Assembly: GCA_021812785.1 (NCBI GenBank)
Contig: JAKAMR010000008.1
Span: 1 to 43,760 of the forward strand
Length of the DNA stretch: 43,760 nt
Reading direction: 5' to 3'
DNA from: Nitrospirota bacterium
Lineage (GTDB): Bacteria; Nitrospirota; Thermodesulfovibrionia; Thermodesulfovibrionales; JdFR-88
The notes under the pieces are model-generated. The model saw only the letters and a list, made by a program, of their open reading frames with translations, did not search any database and was not told the origin of the DNA. The position numbers and the translations under genes were made by a program. This document shows, piece after piece, positions 32,224 through 39,892 of the stretch (position 1 is the first letter of the stretch; each line of letters opens with the position of its first letter).

Positions 32224-33801
32224 ATGCCTGAAAAAAATATAGGCTTGGTGGGTCTCGGCTACTGGGGCAAAAATATTCTCAGGAACCTGTACGAACTGGG
32301 TGCGTTGCATACCGCCTGCGATGCCGATGACGGCATCCTGCGCGAGAGGAAGCAAAAATTCCCTGATGCCGTATATACATCTTCTTTCAAGTCACTGCTG
32401 GACAACCCTGAAATAAAGGCAATAGCGGTTGTAACCCCGGCGGCTACACATTACAGCACTGTTAGGGACGCTCTCAGGGCCGGAAAAGATGTCTTTGTCG
32501 AGAAACCCCTTGCACTTACCGTGAAGGAAGGAGCAGCCCTGGCCAGGATAGCCGGCGAGGAAGGCCGGGTCCTGATGGTAGGCCATATCCTGCAGTATCA
32601 CCCGGCGGTCATAAGACTAAAAAAGCTTATCTCCGGCGGAGCACTTGGAAAGATCCAGTATATATATTCAAACCGTCTCAATATCGGGAAACTCCGCACG
32701 GAGGAAAATATCCTGTGGAGTTTCGCCCCGCATGACATCTCGGTAATACTGATGCTTATGGGCGGAGAAGAGCCCATGGGCGTTGAGGCCTTCGGGGGGG
32801 ACTATCTGAGCAATGGCGTTTACGACACCACCATTACCGAGCTCAAGTTCTCAAACGGAGTTAACAGCCATATATTTGTGAGCTGGCTGCATCCTTTCAA
32901 GGAACAGAAATTGGTTGTCGTGGGCTCCAAGGCGATGGCAGTTTTTGATGATGTCAGCGAAGAGAAGCTTTTCCTGTACCCGCACGAGATCGAGTGGAAA
33001 GAGGGGAAGGTCCCGGTCGCCAAAAAAGCGGATTACCAGGTCATCAGGCTGGAAAAAAGGGAACCCCTGAAAGAGGAACTCCTCCATTTCATGGAGCGCA
33101 TTCAGGACAGAAAAACCCCGGATACCGATAGCAAGGAGGGGCTCAGAGTCCTTAAGGTGCTCGAAAGGGCAGAGCGGTCGCTCTCAGAAAAAAGAGGCGT
33201 GCCAAAGGCCGGTAAGGAAACGGACTTTTTCGTCCATGAATCAGCGTATGTGGATGAAGGTGCAGAGATAGGCGAAGGCAGCAGGATATGGCATTTCTCT
33301 CATGTGCTGAAAGGCTCAAGAATCGGCAAAAACTGTATCGTAGCCCAGAACGTGATGATTGGCCCGGATGTGGAGATAGGCGACAGATGCAAGGTGCAAA
33401 ACAACGTCGCCCTGTATAAGGGAATAAAGATCGAGGATGAAGTTTTCTGCGGCCCTTCCTGTGTCTTTACGAACGTCTACAACCCAAGGGCCTTCGTTGA
33501 GAGAAAAAACGAGTTCCTCCCGACGGTCATAAAACGTGGCGCGACGATAGGCGCAAATGCGACCATTGTTTGCGGGACCACTCTTGGTGAATACTGTTTG
33601 ATAGGAGCGGGCGCTGTGGTTAAAAAAGATGTTCAACCCTATTCCTTGATGGCCGGAGTGCCGGCGAGGCGCATAGGCTGGGTCTGCAAGTGCGGGGTGC
33701 CGCTTAAGGAATTCAATGCTGGCGCGGCGTCTTGTCCCAGGTGCGGCAGCGCCTACAGGCAGAATGATGACGGTGTTTACCCTGTGAAGGAGACCATCTG
33801 A
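32224..33801 (+). CDS. WbpB-WbpD fusion: UDP-GlcNAcA 3-dehydrogenase + N-acetyltransferase with zinc ribbon
   Basis: A 525-residue bifunctional protein. Residues 1-330 are a Gfo/Idh/MocA oxidoreductase (G-L-V-G-L-G-Y-W-G-K-N, the F-V-E-K-P-L-A motif near residue 96, then the catalytic-region P-H-D-I-S). Residues about 337-490 are a left-handed beta-helix acyltransferase (A-x-I-G-E-G-S-R-I-W-H-F, I-G-K-N-C-I-V-A-Q-N-V, and many I-G hexapeptides). The end has C-K-C-G ... C-P-R-C-G, a likely zinc ribbon. In Pseudomonas, WbpB oxidises C3 of UDP-GlcNAcA and WbpD acetylates the 3-amino group after WbpE. AAAGGA precedes ATG 32224, and wbpE follows with no gap. Fusion is clean, with no sign of frameshift. 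Confidence 0.92.
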   Translation: MPEKNIGLVGLGYWGKNILRNLYELGALHTACDADDGILRERKQKFPDAVYTSSFKSLLDNPEIKAIAVVTPAATHYSTVRDALRAGKDVFVEKPLALTVKEGAALARIAGEEGRVLMVGHILQYHPAVIRLKKLISGGALGKIQYIYSNRLNIGKLRTEENILWSFAPHDISVILMLMGGEEPMGVEAFGGDYLSNGVYDTTITELKFSNGVNSHIFVSWLHPFKEQKLVVVGSKAMAVFDDVSEEKLFLYPHEIEWKEGKVPVAKKADYQVIRLEKREPLKEELLHFMERIQDRKTPDTDSKEGLRVLKVLERAERSLSEKRGVPKAGKETDFFVHESAYVDEGAEIGEGSRIWHFSHVLKGSRIGKNCIVAQNVMIGPDVEIGDRCKVQNNVALYKGIKIEDEVFCGPSCVFTNVYNPRAFVERKNEFLPTVIKRGATIGANATIVCGTTLGEYCLIGAGAVVKKDVQPYSLMAGVPARRIGWVCKCGVPLKEFNAGAASCPRCGSAYRQNDDGVYPVKETI

Positions 33802-34950
33802 ATGAGACATATCCCTATGCTGGACCTGCGGCTTGAGTACGAATACATGAAGGCAGACATTGATTCTGCTATCGCCAAGTGCCTGAACCATCAGAAATGG
33901 ATACTCGGTCCGGAAGTGAAGGAACTGGAACAGAATGTGGCGGAATACCTGGGAACAAAGCATTGCATAGGCTGTTCCTCTGGGACGGAGGCCCTTGTCC
34001 TGGCACTGCGCTCCCTGGCCATCAAAAGGAAGGGCACAGAGTTTTTCGACAGATCGGATGAGGTGCTGACCACTCCATTCACGTTCACGGCCACCGGAGA
34101 TGCGATACTCCGCGCCGGAGCGACTCCGGTTTTTGTGGACATAGATCCCTGCACTTACAATATAAGCGTTGAAGGAATAAAAAAATATATTTCCGGAAAC
34201 AGAGGGAGGGCCGCGGGAATCATCCCGGTGCACCTCTACGGCCAATCCTGCGATATGGATGAAATAATTCCCCTGGCACGGGAAAACGGACTGTTCATCG
34301 TTGAGGACGTAGCCCAGGCCTTCGGTGCAGACTGGAAAGGAAGGAAGCTCGGGTCCATAGGCGATGCAGGTTGCTTCAGTTTTTTCCCGTCCAAGAACCT
34401 GGGCGGCTTCGGCGACGGGGGAATGGTCGCAACGGATGACGATGATACCGCGGAACTGGCTGGCATGCTCCTTAAACACGGGGGCAGGGATAAATACAAC
34501 GTGGACCACATTGGTTACAACGCGAGAATGGACACCCTTCAGGCCGCGGTGCTTCTTGCCAAACTGAAGTACATAGATGAGTTCAATACAAAGAGAAAAA
34601 AAATATCCTCATTATACCAGAGCGGACTTGCAGGCATAAGGGAGATTGAGCTGCCCGTGGAAACAGCCGGATTCAATCATGTGTTCCATCAGTACACTAT
34701 ACGGGTGAAAGGTGGAAATCGCGATTCCCTGCACGCGTATTTGTCCGAAAACCGCATCGGAACTATGGTTTACTATCCTGTCCCCCTGCACAATATGGGA
34801 GTTTTTCAGAACGGAAGGGCTCTGAGAGCCGGAGCCCTCTCCCACAGCGAAAAGGCAGTTGCGGAAGTGCTGAGTCTGCCCATTGAGCCCCTGATGAAAG
34901 AGGAAGATGTCTCTTTTGTGTGCCGGAGGATAAAGAATTTTTTCCGATAG
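33802..34950 (+). CDS. wbpE: PLP aminotransferase, DegT/DnrJ/EryC1 family (WbpE role)
   Basis: A 382-residue sugar aminotransferase. Landmarks: G-P-E-V-K-E-L-E, H-C-I-G-C-S-S-G-T-E-A-L, D-E-V-L-T-T-P-F-T-F-T-A-T, P-V-F-V-D-I-D, P-V-H-L-Y-G-Q, D-V-A-Q-A-F-G-A, and the PLP Lys in F-F-P-S-K-N-L-G-G-F-G-D-G-G. The ATG directly follows the stop of the WbpB-WbpD fusion, with AAGGAG 9 bases upstream inside that gene. In order with wbpA, wbpI and wbpBD it would transaminate the 3-keto sugar made by WbpB with glutamate as donor. The next gene is 220 bases away behind its own promoter, so this ends the first block. Confidence 0.92.
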   Translation: MRHIPMLDLRLEYEYMKADIDSAIAKCLNHQKWILGPEVKELEQNVAEYLGTKHCIGCSSGTEALVLALRSLAIKRKGTEFFDRSDEVLTTPFTFTATGDAILRAGATPVFVDIDPCTYNISVEGIKKYISGNRGRAAGIIPVHLYGQSCDMDEIIPLARENGLFIVEDVAQAFGADWKGRKLGSIGDAGCFSFFPSKNLGGFGDGGMVATDDDDTAELAGMLLKHGGRDKYNVDHIGYNARMDTLQAAVLLAKLKYIDEFNTKRKKISSLYQSGLAGIREIELPVETAGFNHVFHQYTIRVKGGNRDSLHAYLSENRIGTMVYYPVPLHNMGVFQNGRALRAGALSHSEKAVAEVLSLPIEPLMKEEDVSFVCRRIKNFFR

Positions 34951-35130
34951 GGGCCCGGTGTTTCAAGGATAAAAATGTAACGTTCTTTGTATCCGTGGTA
35001 AACAGGTTGTATCCTCAAGGGGCATTCGAGATCATTTTGTCTGGGCCTGCAGGACATCAGTCTTTTCTTTCATGGCCTGTTTATTTGCAGTTTTCCTATC
35101 GTTCCTCTGGAATGCCCGAAAGAAGTCTGC

Positions 35131-35146
35131 TGGCAAGCTAATTGCT
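35131..35146 (+). promoter_or_regulatory. Sigma-54 promoter of the NusG paralogue
   Basis: TGGCAAGCTAATTGCT fits the sigma-54 consensus (TGGCAC-N5-TTGCA type) with GG and GC in exact -24/-12 register. Predicted start about 35157, only 14 bases before ATG 35171. The 180 bases between wbpE and this promoter contain no other recognisable element. Confidence 0.8.
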
Positions 35147-35170
35147 TTTTAATATCAAATGGAAAACATG

Positions 35171-35668
35171 ATGACTAACTGGTATGCCATATATGTGAAA
35201 TCAAAACATGAGAGTGTCGCATACAGGGAACTGCAGAAAAAAGGGGTGGAGTCCTATCTGCCTGTCGTGAAGAAAATGCGCCGCTGGAAGGACCGCCGCA
35301 AAGAGGTTGAGTTCCCTCTTTTCCCTGGATACCTGTTCGTCAGGGTCAGCCCGACACCCACCGGCTTTGTAAGGGTCCTCAGGGCAAAAGGTGTTGTGAG
35401 TCTTGTGTCAGGAGAGATGGGGACGCCCCTTCCAGTCCCAGAGCATGAGATGGATTCCCTCAGGATAATGATAGAGAACGGAAGCGATATTGACATCTAT
35501 CCAGGCATCAACGAGGGTGCGCGGGTTACGGTCAAAAGCGGGCCGTTCAAAGGGGCCTCCGGAACAGTGATCAAAAAAGAGGACGGGTACAGGCTCATGA
35601 TCAACATGGATATCCTTGGCAGGAGCATTGGCGTAAAGGTTTATGCCGATGACCTGGAGAAAATTTAA
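35171..35668 (+). CDS. NusG-family specialised antiterminator (RfaH/UpxY/LoaP type)
   Basis: About 165 residues. The NGN domain starts W-Y-A-I-Y-V-K-S-K-H-E and continues with R-R-W-K-D-R-R-K-E-V-E-F-P-L-F-P-G-Y-L-F-V-R, the pattern of polysaccharide-locus NusG paralogues. A KOW domain is at the end (V-T-V-K-S-G-P-F-K-G-A-S-G-T-V). These factors bind RNA polymerase paused at a leader element and let it pass terminators in long operons. Of three Met codons (35159, 35168, 35171) the last gives the normal NusG start and a 14-base leader; GGA upstream is a weak Shine-Dalgarno. Position inside the locus, a terminator-like hairpin at 32181 and the leader repeats at 35793 and 41870 all fit this role. 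Confidence 0.93.
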   Translation: MTNWYAIYVKSKHESVAYRELQKKGVESYLPVVKKMRRWKDRRKEVEFPLFPGYLFVRVSPTPTGFVRVLRAKGVVSLVSGEMGTPLPVPEHEMDSLRIMIENGSDIDIYPGINEGARVTVKSGPFKGASGTVIKKEDGYRLMINMDILGRSIGVKVYADDLEKI

Positions 35669-35988
35669 AGACGGCGGCATTTTTTTAGAAGCGGGTTCAG
35701 TTTTAAATTTCCGGGGCGTAAAAAAACATCGTTCTGGCTAAGAGATCCCAAAGCATATCATTTCCCCCTCGATTGTTTGCACGATTATCCTTATGTAACC
35801 GGCAAGGCGGAGCATTGAGGAGCCGGGGGATATCTCCCGATCCCTTCCCGCTGCCCTGCATGCGAATTAAAAGTGGAATTATGAATTTTTAAAAACATCC
35901 CTTGAGCTCAAGAGCTGGCAGGCCTTCCAAAAAATGCAGGAGCAAATAACCCATGGCCGTCGTTGGCGCGGCAGGAGGATTTTTTACG
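35669..35988 (+). other. 320-base gap carrying the leader element of the second block
   Basis: Between the NusG paralogue and the DegT gene. Holds the ops-like element (35793-35816) and a Shine-Dalgarno (AGGAGG) before ATG 35989. I looked for a sigma-54 box with correct spacing and found none; a sigma-70 promoter is not convincing either. No small gene recognised. Confidence 0.5.
35793..35816 (+). promoter_or_regulatory. ops-like leader element, copy 2
   Basis: A 24-base segment identical at 22 positions to 41870-41893, with the invariant core AAGGCGGAGCATT (35804-35816). CCGGC before and GCCGG after the core can form a 5-bp stem that displays it in the loop. The core resembles the E. coli ops site GGCGGTAGCGT lacking one T. 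Confidence 0.6.
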
Positions 35989-37140
35989 ATGGAGATCCCA
36001 TTCCACAGACCTTATATAACTGATGAGGAGATAATGGGCGTGGTCCATTCCATGCGATCCGGATGGCTCACGATGGGTCCCAAGACCATAGAATTCGAGA
36101 ACCGGTTCGCCGGATGCGTCGAGTCGGCCCAAGCGGTCTCGATGAATTCATGCACTGCCTGTCTTCACCTTGCCCTGAAGGCCATAGGCCTCAGAGAGGG
36201 AGATGAGGTGCTGGTCCCAGCCATGACTTTCACGGCGACATCCGAGGTAATATCCTACTTCAATGCGAAGCCTGTTTTCGTTGACGTAGAAACTGGGACA
36301 GGAAATATGGATGCCGGCAAGATAGAAAGCCGCATCACCGGCAGGACTCGCGCAATAATTCCGGTGCATTACGCAGGCCAGCCATGTGATATGCAAGAGA
36401 TATTGGAGATCGCAAGAAAAAGAGGAATATACGTTATTGAGGACGCTGCCCATGCACTGCCTGCCTATTACAGGCACAAAAAAATAGGCTCCATTGGAGA
36501 TATAACCTGTTTCAGCTTTTATGCGACCAAAACGCTGTGCACGGGCGAAGGGGGCATGGCATCAACGGACAACGAGCAATGGGCCGAGACCATGAGGACG
36601 CTCAGGCTGCACGGCATTTCAAAGGACGCATGGAAGAGATATTCAAAAAAGGGAAAGTGGCAATATGAGGTCGTGGACGCCGGCTTCAAATATAACATGA
36701 CCGATGTGCAGGCCGCAATGGGGCTGGCCCAACTTGGGAAACTGGAGTGGATGTGGGAGACCAGGAAGGAGATCGCGGAAAAATACAATGCCGCCTTTGG
36801 CTCCATGGAGGAACTGGTGATACCCGAGGTAAAACCGGACAGACAGAGCGCGTGGCACCTGTACGCCCTGAAACTGAACCTTGAGGCACTTAAGATAGGG
36901 CGCGACCGGTTTGTGGAGGAACTGTCGAACAGAGGAGTCGGATCATCCGTGCATTTTATTCCTCTTTACAGACAGCCATTTTACAAAAACAGATACGGTT
37001 GCCGGATGCATGAGTACCCGGCCTCTGAATGGGTCTACGGCCGTGTCTTTTCCCTTCCCATTTACCCCGGAATGATGGAGGAGGATGTTTCCGGCGTCAT
37101 CGAGGTGGTTGAACATCTTGCGAGGAAGTTCAAAAGGTAA
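35989..37140 (+). CDS. PLP aminotransferase, DegT family (second copy)
   Basis: About 383 residues. Family markers: M-N-S-C-T-A-C-L-H-L-A-L, P-A-M-T-F-T-A-T-S-E-V, P-V-F-V-D-V, P-V-H-Y-A-G-Q-P, E-D-A-A-H-A-L, and the PLP Lys in S-F-Y-A-T-K-T-L-C-T-G-E-G-G. The Y-A-T-K-T-L form is that of PglE/WecE/ArnB-like sugar 4-aminotransferases. The next gene encodes a 4,6-dehydratase, so the likely substrate is UDP-4-keto-6-deoxy-HexNAc, giving a 4-amino-6-deoxy sugar (bacillosamine or FucNAc4N type). ATG 35989 follows AGGAGG; a start at 35953 is open but lacks a signal. The leader carries the ops-like element. Confidence 0.9.
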   Translation: MEIPFHRPYITDEEIMGVVHSMRSGWLTMGPKTIEFENRFAGCVESAQAVSMNSCTACLHLALKAIGLREGDEVLVPAMTFTATSEVISYFNAKPVFVDVETGTGNMDAGKIESRITGRTRAIIPVHYAGQPCDMQEILEIARKRGIYVIEDAAHALPAYYRHKKIGSIGDITCFSFYATKTLCTGEGGMASTDNEQWAETMRTLRLHGISKDAWKRYSKKGKWQYEVVDAGFKYNMTDVQAAMGLAQLGKLEWMWETRKEIAEKYNAAFGSMEELVIPEVKPDRQSAWHLYALKLNLEALKIGRDRFVEELSNRGVGSSVHFIPLYRQPFYKNRYGCRMHEYPASEWVYGRVFSLPIYPGMMEEDVSGVIEVVEHLARKFKR

Positions 37141-37147
37141 ACGGTAT

Positions 37148-39892
37148 ATGAAACGGCTGCTCGATGTTTTTATTTCCTTCTCCGGACTTGTTCTCTTCGC
37201 CCCGCTTCTGGCTGCCCTGGCGGTCTTGGTGAGGCTCTCATCGAGGGGGCCGGTGTTATTCAGGCAGGAGAGGATCGGGCGAGGTTTTGAACCTTTCTTT
37301 ATTTACAAATTGCGGACAATGAGGCAAGGCTCGGAGAAACTGGGCCTGGGCGTGACTTTCAATGGGGACATGAGAATTACCAGAGCCGGAAAGTTTCTGC
37401 GGAAATATAAACTGGATGAACTGCCCCAGCTTTTTAATGTGCTCAAGGGGGATATGAGCCTGGTCGGCCCCAGGCCGGAGCTCAGGAAATATGTGGAGAT
37501 GTTCAAAGAGGACTTCAGGACACTTTTGGCAGTTAGGCCGGGCATTACCGACCCGGCTTCGGTGAGGTATCTGGAAGAAGAGGCGATGCCTCTGACGGCA
37601 AACAGCGAGGACATATATATAAACAGGATATTGCCTGAGAAGATCAGGCTCTCAAAGGATTACATAAGGGAAGGCAGCGTCATGAAAGATATAATGATAA
37701 TTTTCAGGACTGTCTTTAAAAGCTGGGCGAAGCGGGACAAGACGGCAAAGGAGACCAGCGCCACAGGGAAGGGGCCGGGAGGGAAAGAAAAAACAAAAAC
37801 AGCGGACAGTGCCCCGGCAGTCCCTTACAGCCTTATAAGGAATATCATCATTGAGCACAGACAATTCATGTTTGCAGTAATACTCGTGGTGCAGACCACG
37901 CTGGCTAATTACCTGGCTTTTGTGCTGAGGTTCGAAGCAGTCCTGCCTCCACTTAACCTTAGGCAATTTCTTGCTTATCTTCCCCTCCTCCTCGCCGTGA
38001 GGCTTTTCTTTCATGTTTATGCCGGCTTGTACAAGAACCTTTGGCGCTACGCGGATATCAGGGACCTGGTCGACATCGTCTGGACCTCTGCCGCGGGAGA
38101 CGCGATCTTCGCCATGACCGTCATATTCCTATTCGGGGCTGCGGGCTACCCTCGCGCCGTCTATGTGCTGGATTTTCTGCTGTTCGTTGCACTATCCGGG
38201 GGTACCAGGCTCCTCATCCGGATATTCAACGAATACATAAAGACGCAGCCATCTCTCAAGAAGGTGTTGATAGTCGGGGCCGGCGATGCCGGTGAGCTGG
38301 CTGTAAGGGAAATGAAAAGCAAGAAAGACCCGCACGGCTACGACCCGGTAGGCTTTATAGACGACAACAGGCACATGAAGGGGCTTTCCATTCACGGTGT
38401 GCCGATACTCGGCCCTAAATACGCGCTCCCGGAGATGATCAGAAAGTACAGGCCGGAGGAGGTTCTTGTCTCGACCCCGTGCGCCCCACAGCATCTGAAG
38501 ACAATATATGAACTATGCAAACCCCATGACGTTCCCGTCAAGAAGCTGCCGGTGCTGGGCGATATCCTGAGCGGGGATGTCTCGCTGGCCCCAAAGCTCG
38601 GACATCTTCTCATCAGTTCGGGCCTCATTTCCGAAAAACAACTGGTTGATGCCTTTTCTCTACAGAAGGCCGATGGCGGGAAACTCGGTGAAAAGCTGAT
38701 AAAGATGGGGTTTATCTCGGAAGAAGACCTTGTCGCGGCTCTTCAAAAACAATACAGCTCCTCAAGGATGAAGCCCCTTTCGCTCGAAGACCTGCTCCAG
38801 AGGGAGCCTGTCCGGGCGGACATCAGGTCCGTAAGGGAGTTCATTGAGGGCAAGACCGTCTTTGTCACGGGGGCCGGAGGGTCAATAGGCTCCGAGCTCT
38901 GCCGGCAAATAATGAAATACTCTCCCAGATCCCTGGTCCTGTTCGACCGGTATGAGAACAGTCTTTTCTATATCGACCGCGAGTTGAGGGGCAGCGCAGG
39001 CAACGGGAACAACGGCGCGAAAAAATCGCTTTCCACGGTTGTGGGAGACATACAGGACATGCCGTATCTTGAACATCTTTTTTTAAAACACAGGCCGGAG
39101 GTCGTCTTCCACGCTGCGGCTTATAAGCATGTTCCGCTCATGGAGTCCAATGCAGTTGAGGCGGTAAAGAACAACATCCTGGGCACACGAAACCTGCTTC
39201 AGGTCTCCGACCGCTGCGACGCCGAAAGTTTCGTCGCCATATCCACCGACAAAGCGGTAAACCCCACGAGCGTAATGGGAGCCACGAAAAGGATAGCTGA
39301 GTTCCTGACCATAAGCATGAACCAGGCATCGTCCGCCAGGTTCAGCGTGGTCAGGTTCGGCAATGTCCTTGGCACGAATGGCAGCGTTGTGCCTATTTTC
39401 AGTGAGCAGCTGAAAAAAGGCGGGCCGCTTACGGTCACACATCCGGAGATAAAAAGGTTTTTCATGCTGGTGCCGGAGGCCATGCAGCTAGTGCTCATAG
39501 CCGGCTCGGCCGGACGTGGCGGTGAAATATTTGTGCTGGACATGGGGGAGCCGGTAAAGATACTCGACTTGGCAGAAAATTTTATCAGGCTCTCCGGGCT
39601 CGTCCCGTATAAGGAGATAAAAATAGAGTTTTCCGGGCTGCGCCCCGGAGAAAAACTTTATGAGGAACTCTTCGACTCCGAGGAAAAAGTCCTTCCGACA
39701 TTTCATGAGAAACTCAGGATGGCTGTATCAGCAATACCTTCAATTATCGAACTGGAGTCCGCTGTCGAAGAGCTTGAAGAGGCTGCGCGCCAGCTCTCAG
39801 AGGAAAACGTGATCGCAAGGATCAGGAAGGTCGTACCCAATTTTCAAAGCGCGCTGCCTGGCGCACCGGAGCTAATGAAAATTTTCAAATGA
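37148..39892 (+). CDS. Fusion: initiating sugar-phosphate transferase + WbpM/CapD-type 4,6-dehydratase with inserted MshEN domain
   Basis: 914 residues in four parts. Residues 1-210 are a monotopic phosphoglycosyl transferase (K-R-L-L-D-V, G-P-V-L-F-R-Q-E-R-I-G-R, F-x-I-Y-K-L-R-T-M, L-D-E-L-P-Q-L-F-N-V-L-K-G-D-M-S-L-V-G-P-R-P), which starts glycan on undecaprenyl phosphate. Residues about 235-365 contain four membrane helices and 370-480 a Rossmann domain (V-L-I-V-G-A-G-D-A-G), as in WbpM. Residues 483-554 are two 24-residue MshEN motifs (both K-L-G-x-x-L-I-x-x-G ... L ... Q) with a 5-residue spacer, a cyclic-di-GMP-binding pattern. Residues 569-890 are the SDR dehydratase (V-T-G-A-G-G-S-I-G-S-E-L, S-T-D-K-A-V-N-P-T-S-V-M-G-A-T-K). 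ATG 37148 follows the DegT gene by 7 bases; the end overlaps the next gene by 4. Confidence 0.93.
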   Translation: MKRLLDVFISFSGLVLFAPLLAALAVLVRLSSRGPVLFRQERIGRGFEPFFIYKLRTMRQGSEKLGLGVTFNGDMRITRAGKFLRKYKLDELPQLFNVLKGDMSLVGPRPELRKYVEMFKEDFRTLLAVRPGITDPASVRYLEEEAMPLTANSEDIYINRILPEKIRLSKDYIREGSVMKDIMIIFRTVFKSWAKRDKTAKETSATGKGPGGKEKTKTADSAPAVPYSLIRNIIIEHRQFMFAVILVVQTTLANYLAFVLRFEAVLPPLNLRQFLAYLPLLLAVRLFFHVYAGLYKNLWRYADIRDLVDIVWTSAAGDAIFAMTVIFLFGAAGYPRAVYVLDFLLFVALSGGTRLLIRIFNEYIKTQPSLKKVLIVGAGDAGELAVREMKSKKDPHGYDPVGFIDDNRHMKGLSIHGVPILGPKYALPEMIRKYRPEEVLVSTPCAPQHLKTIYELCKPHDVPVKKLPVLGDILSGDVSLAPKLGHLLISSGLISEKQLVDAFSLQKADGGKLGEKLIKMGFISEEDLVAALQKQYSSSRMKPLSLEDLLQREPVRADIRSVREFIEGKTVFVTGAGGSIGSELCRQIMKYSPRSLVLFDRYENSLFYIDRELRGSAGNGNNGAKKSLSTVVGDIQDMPYLEHLFLKHRPEVVFHAAAYKHVPLMESNAVEAVKNNILGTRNLLQVSDRCDAESFVAISTDKAVNPTSVMGATKRIAEFLTISMNQASSARFSVVRFGNVLGTNGSVVPIFSEQLKKGGPLTVTHPEIKRFFMLVPEAMQLVLIAGSAGRGGEIFVLDMGEPVKILDLAENFIRLSGLVPYKEIKIEFSGLRPGEKLYEELFDSEEKVLPTFHEKLRMAVSAIPSIIELESAVEELEEAARQLSEENVIARIRKVVPNFQSALPGAPELMKIFK
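38594..38752 (+). other. MshEN-type domain insertion (segment of the fusion gene)
   Basis: Motif I 38594-38665, spacer 38666-38680, motif II 38681-38752. Each motif matches (K)LGxx(L)(I)xxG(L/F)(I)xxxxLxxx(F/L)xxQ. Inserted between the two Rossmann domains, just before the L-L-Q-R-E-P-V linker usual in WbpM. The first residue is Lys where MshE has Arg. Confidence 0.82.

Noticed and set aside
33316..34509. A 397-codon open frame on the minus strand
   Set aside because: It lies fully opposite the WbpB-WbpD fusion and wbpE, both with clear family motifs. Its translation shows no recognisable domain and looks like an antisense shadow of GC-rich codons.
34951..35130. A missing gene between wbpE and the NusG paralogue
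   Set aside because: An open stretch exists, but without a start signal or recognisable protein features; the position is explained by the sigma-54 promoter region.
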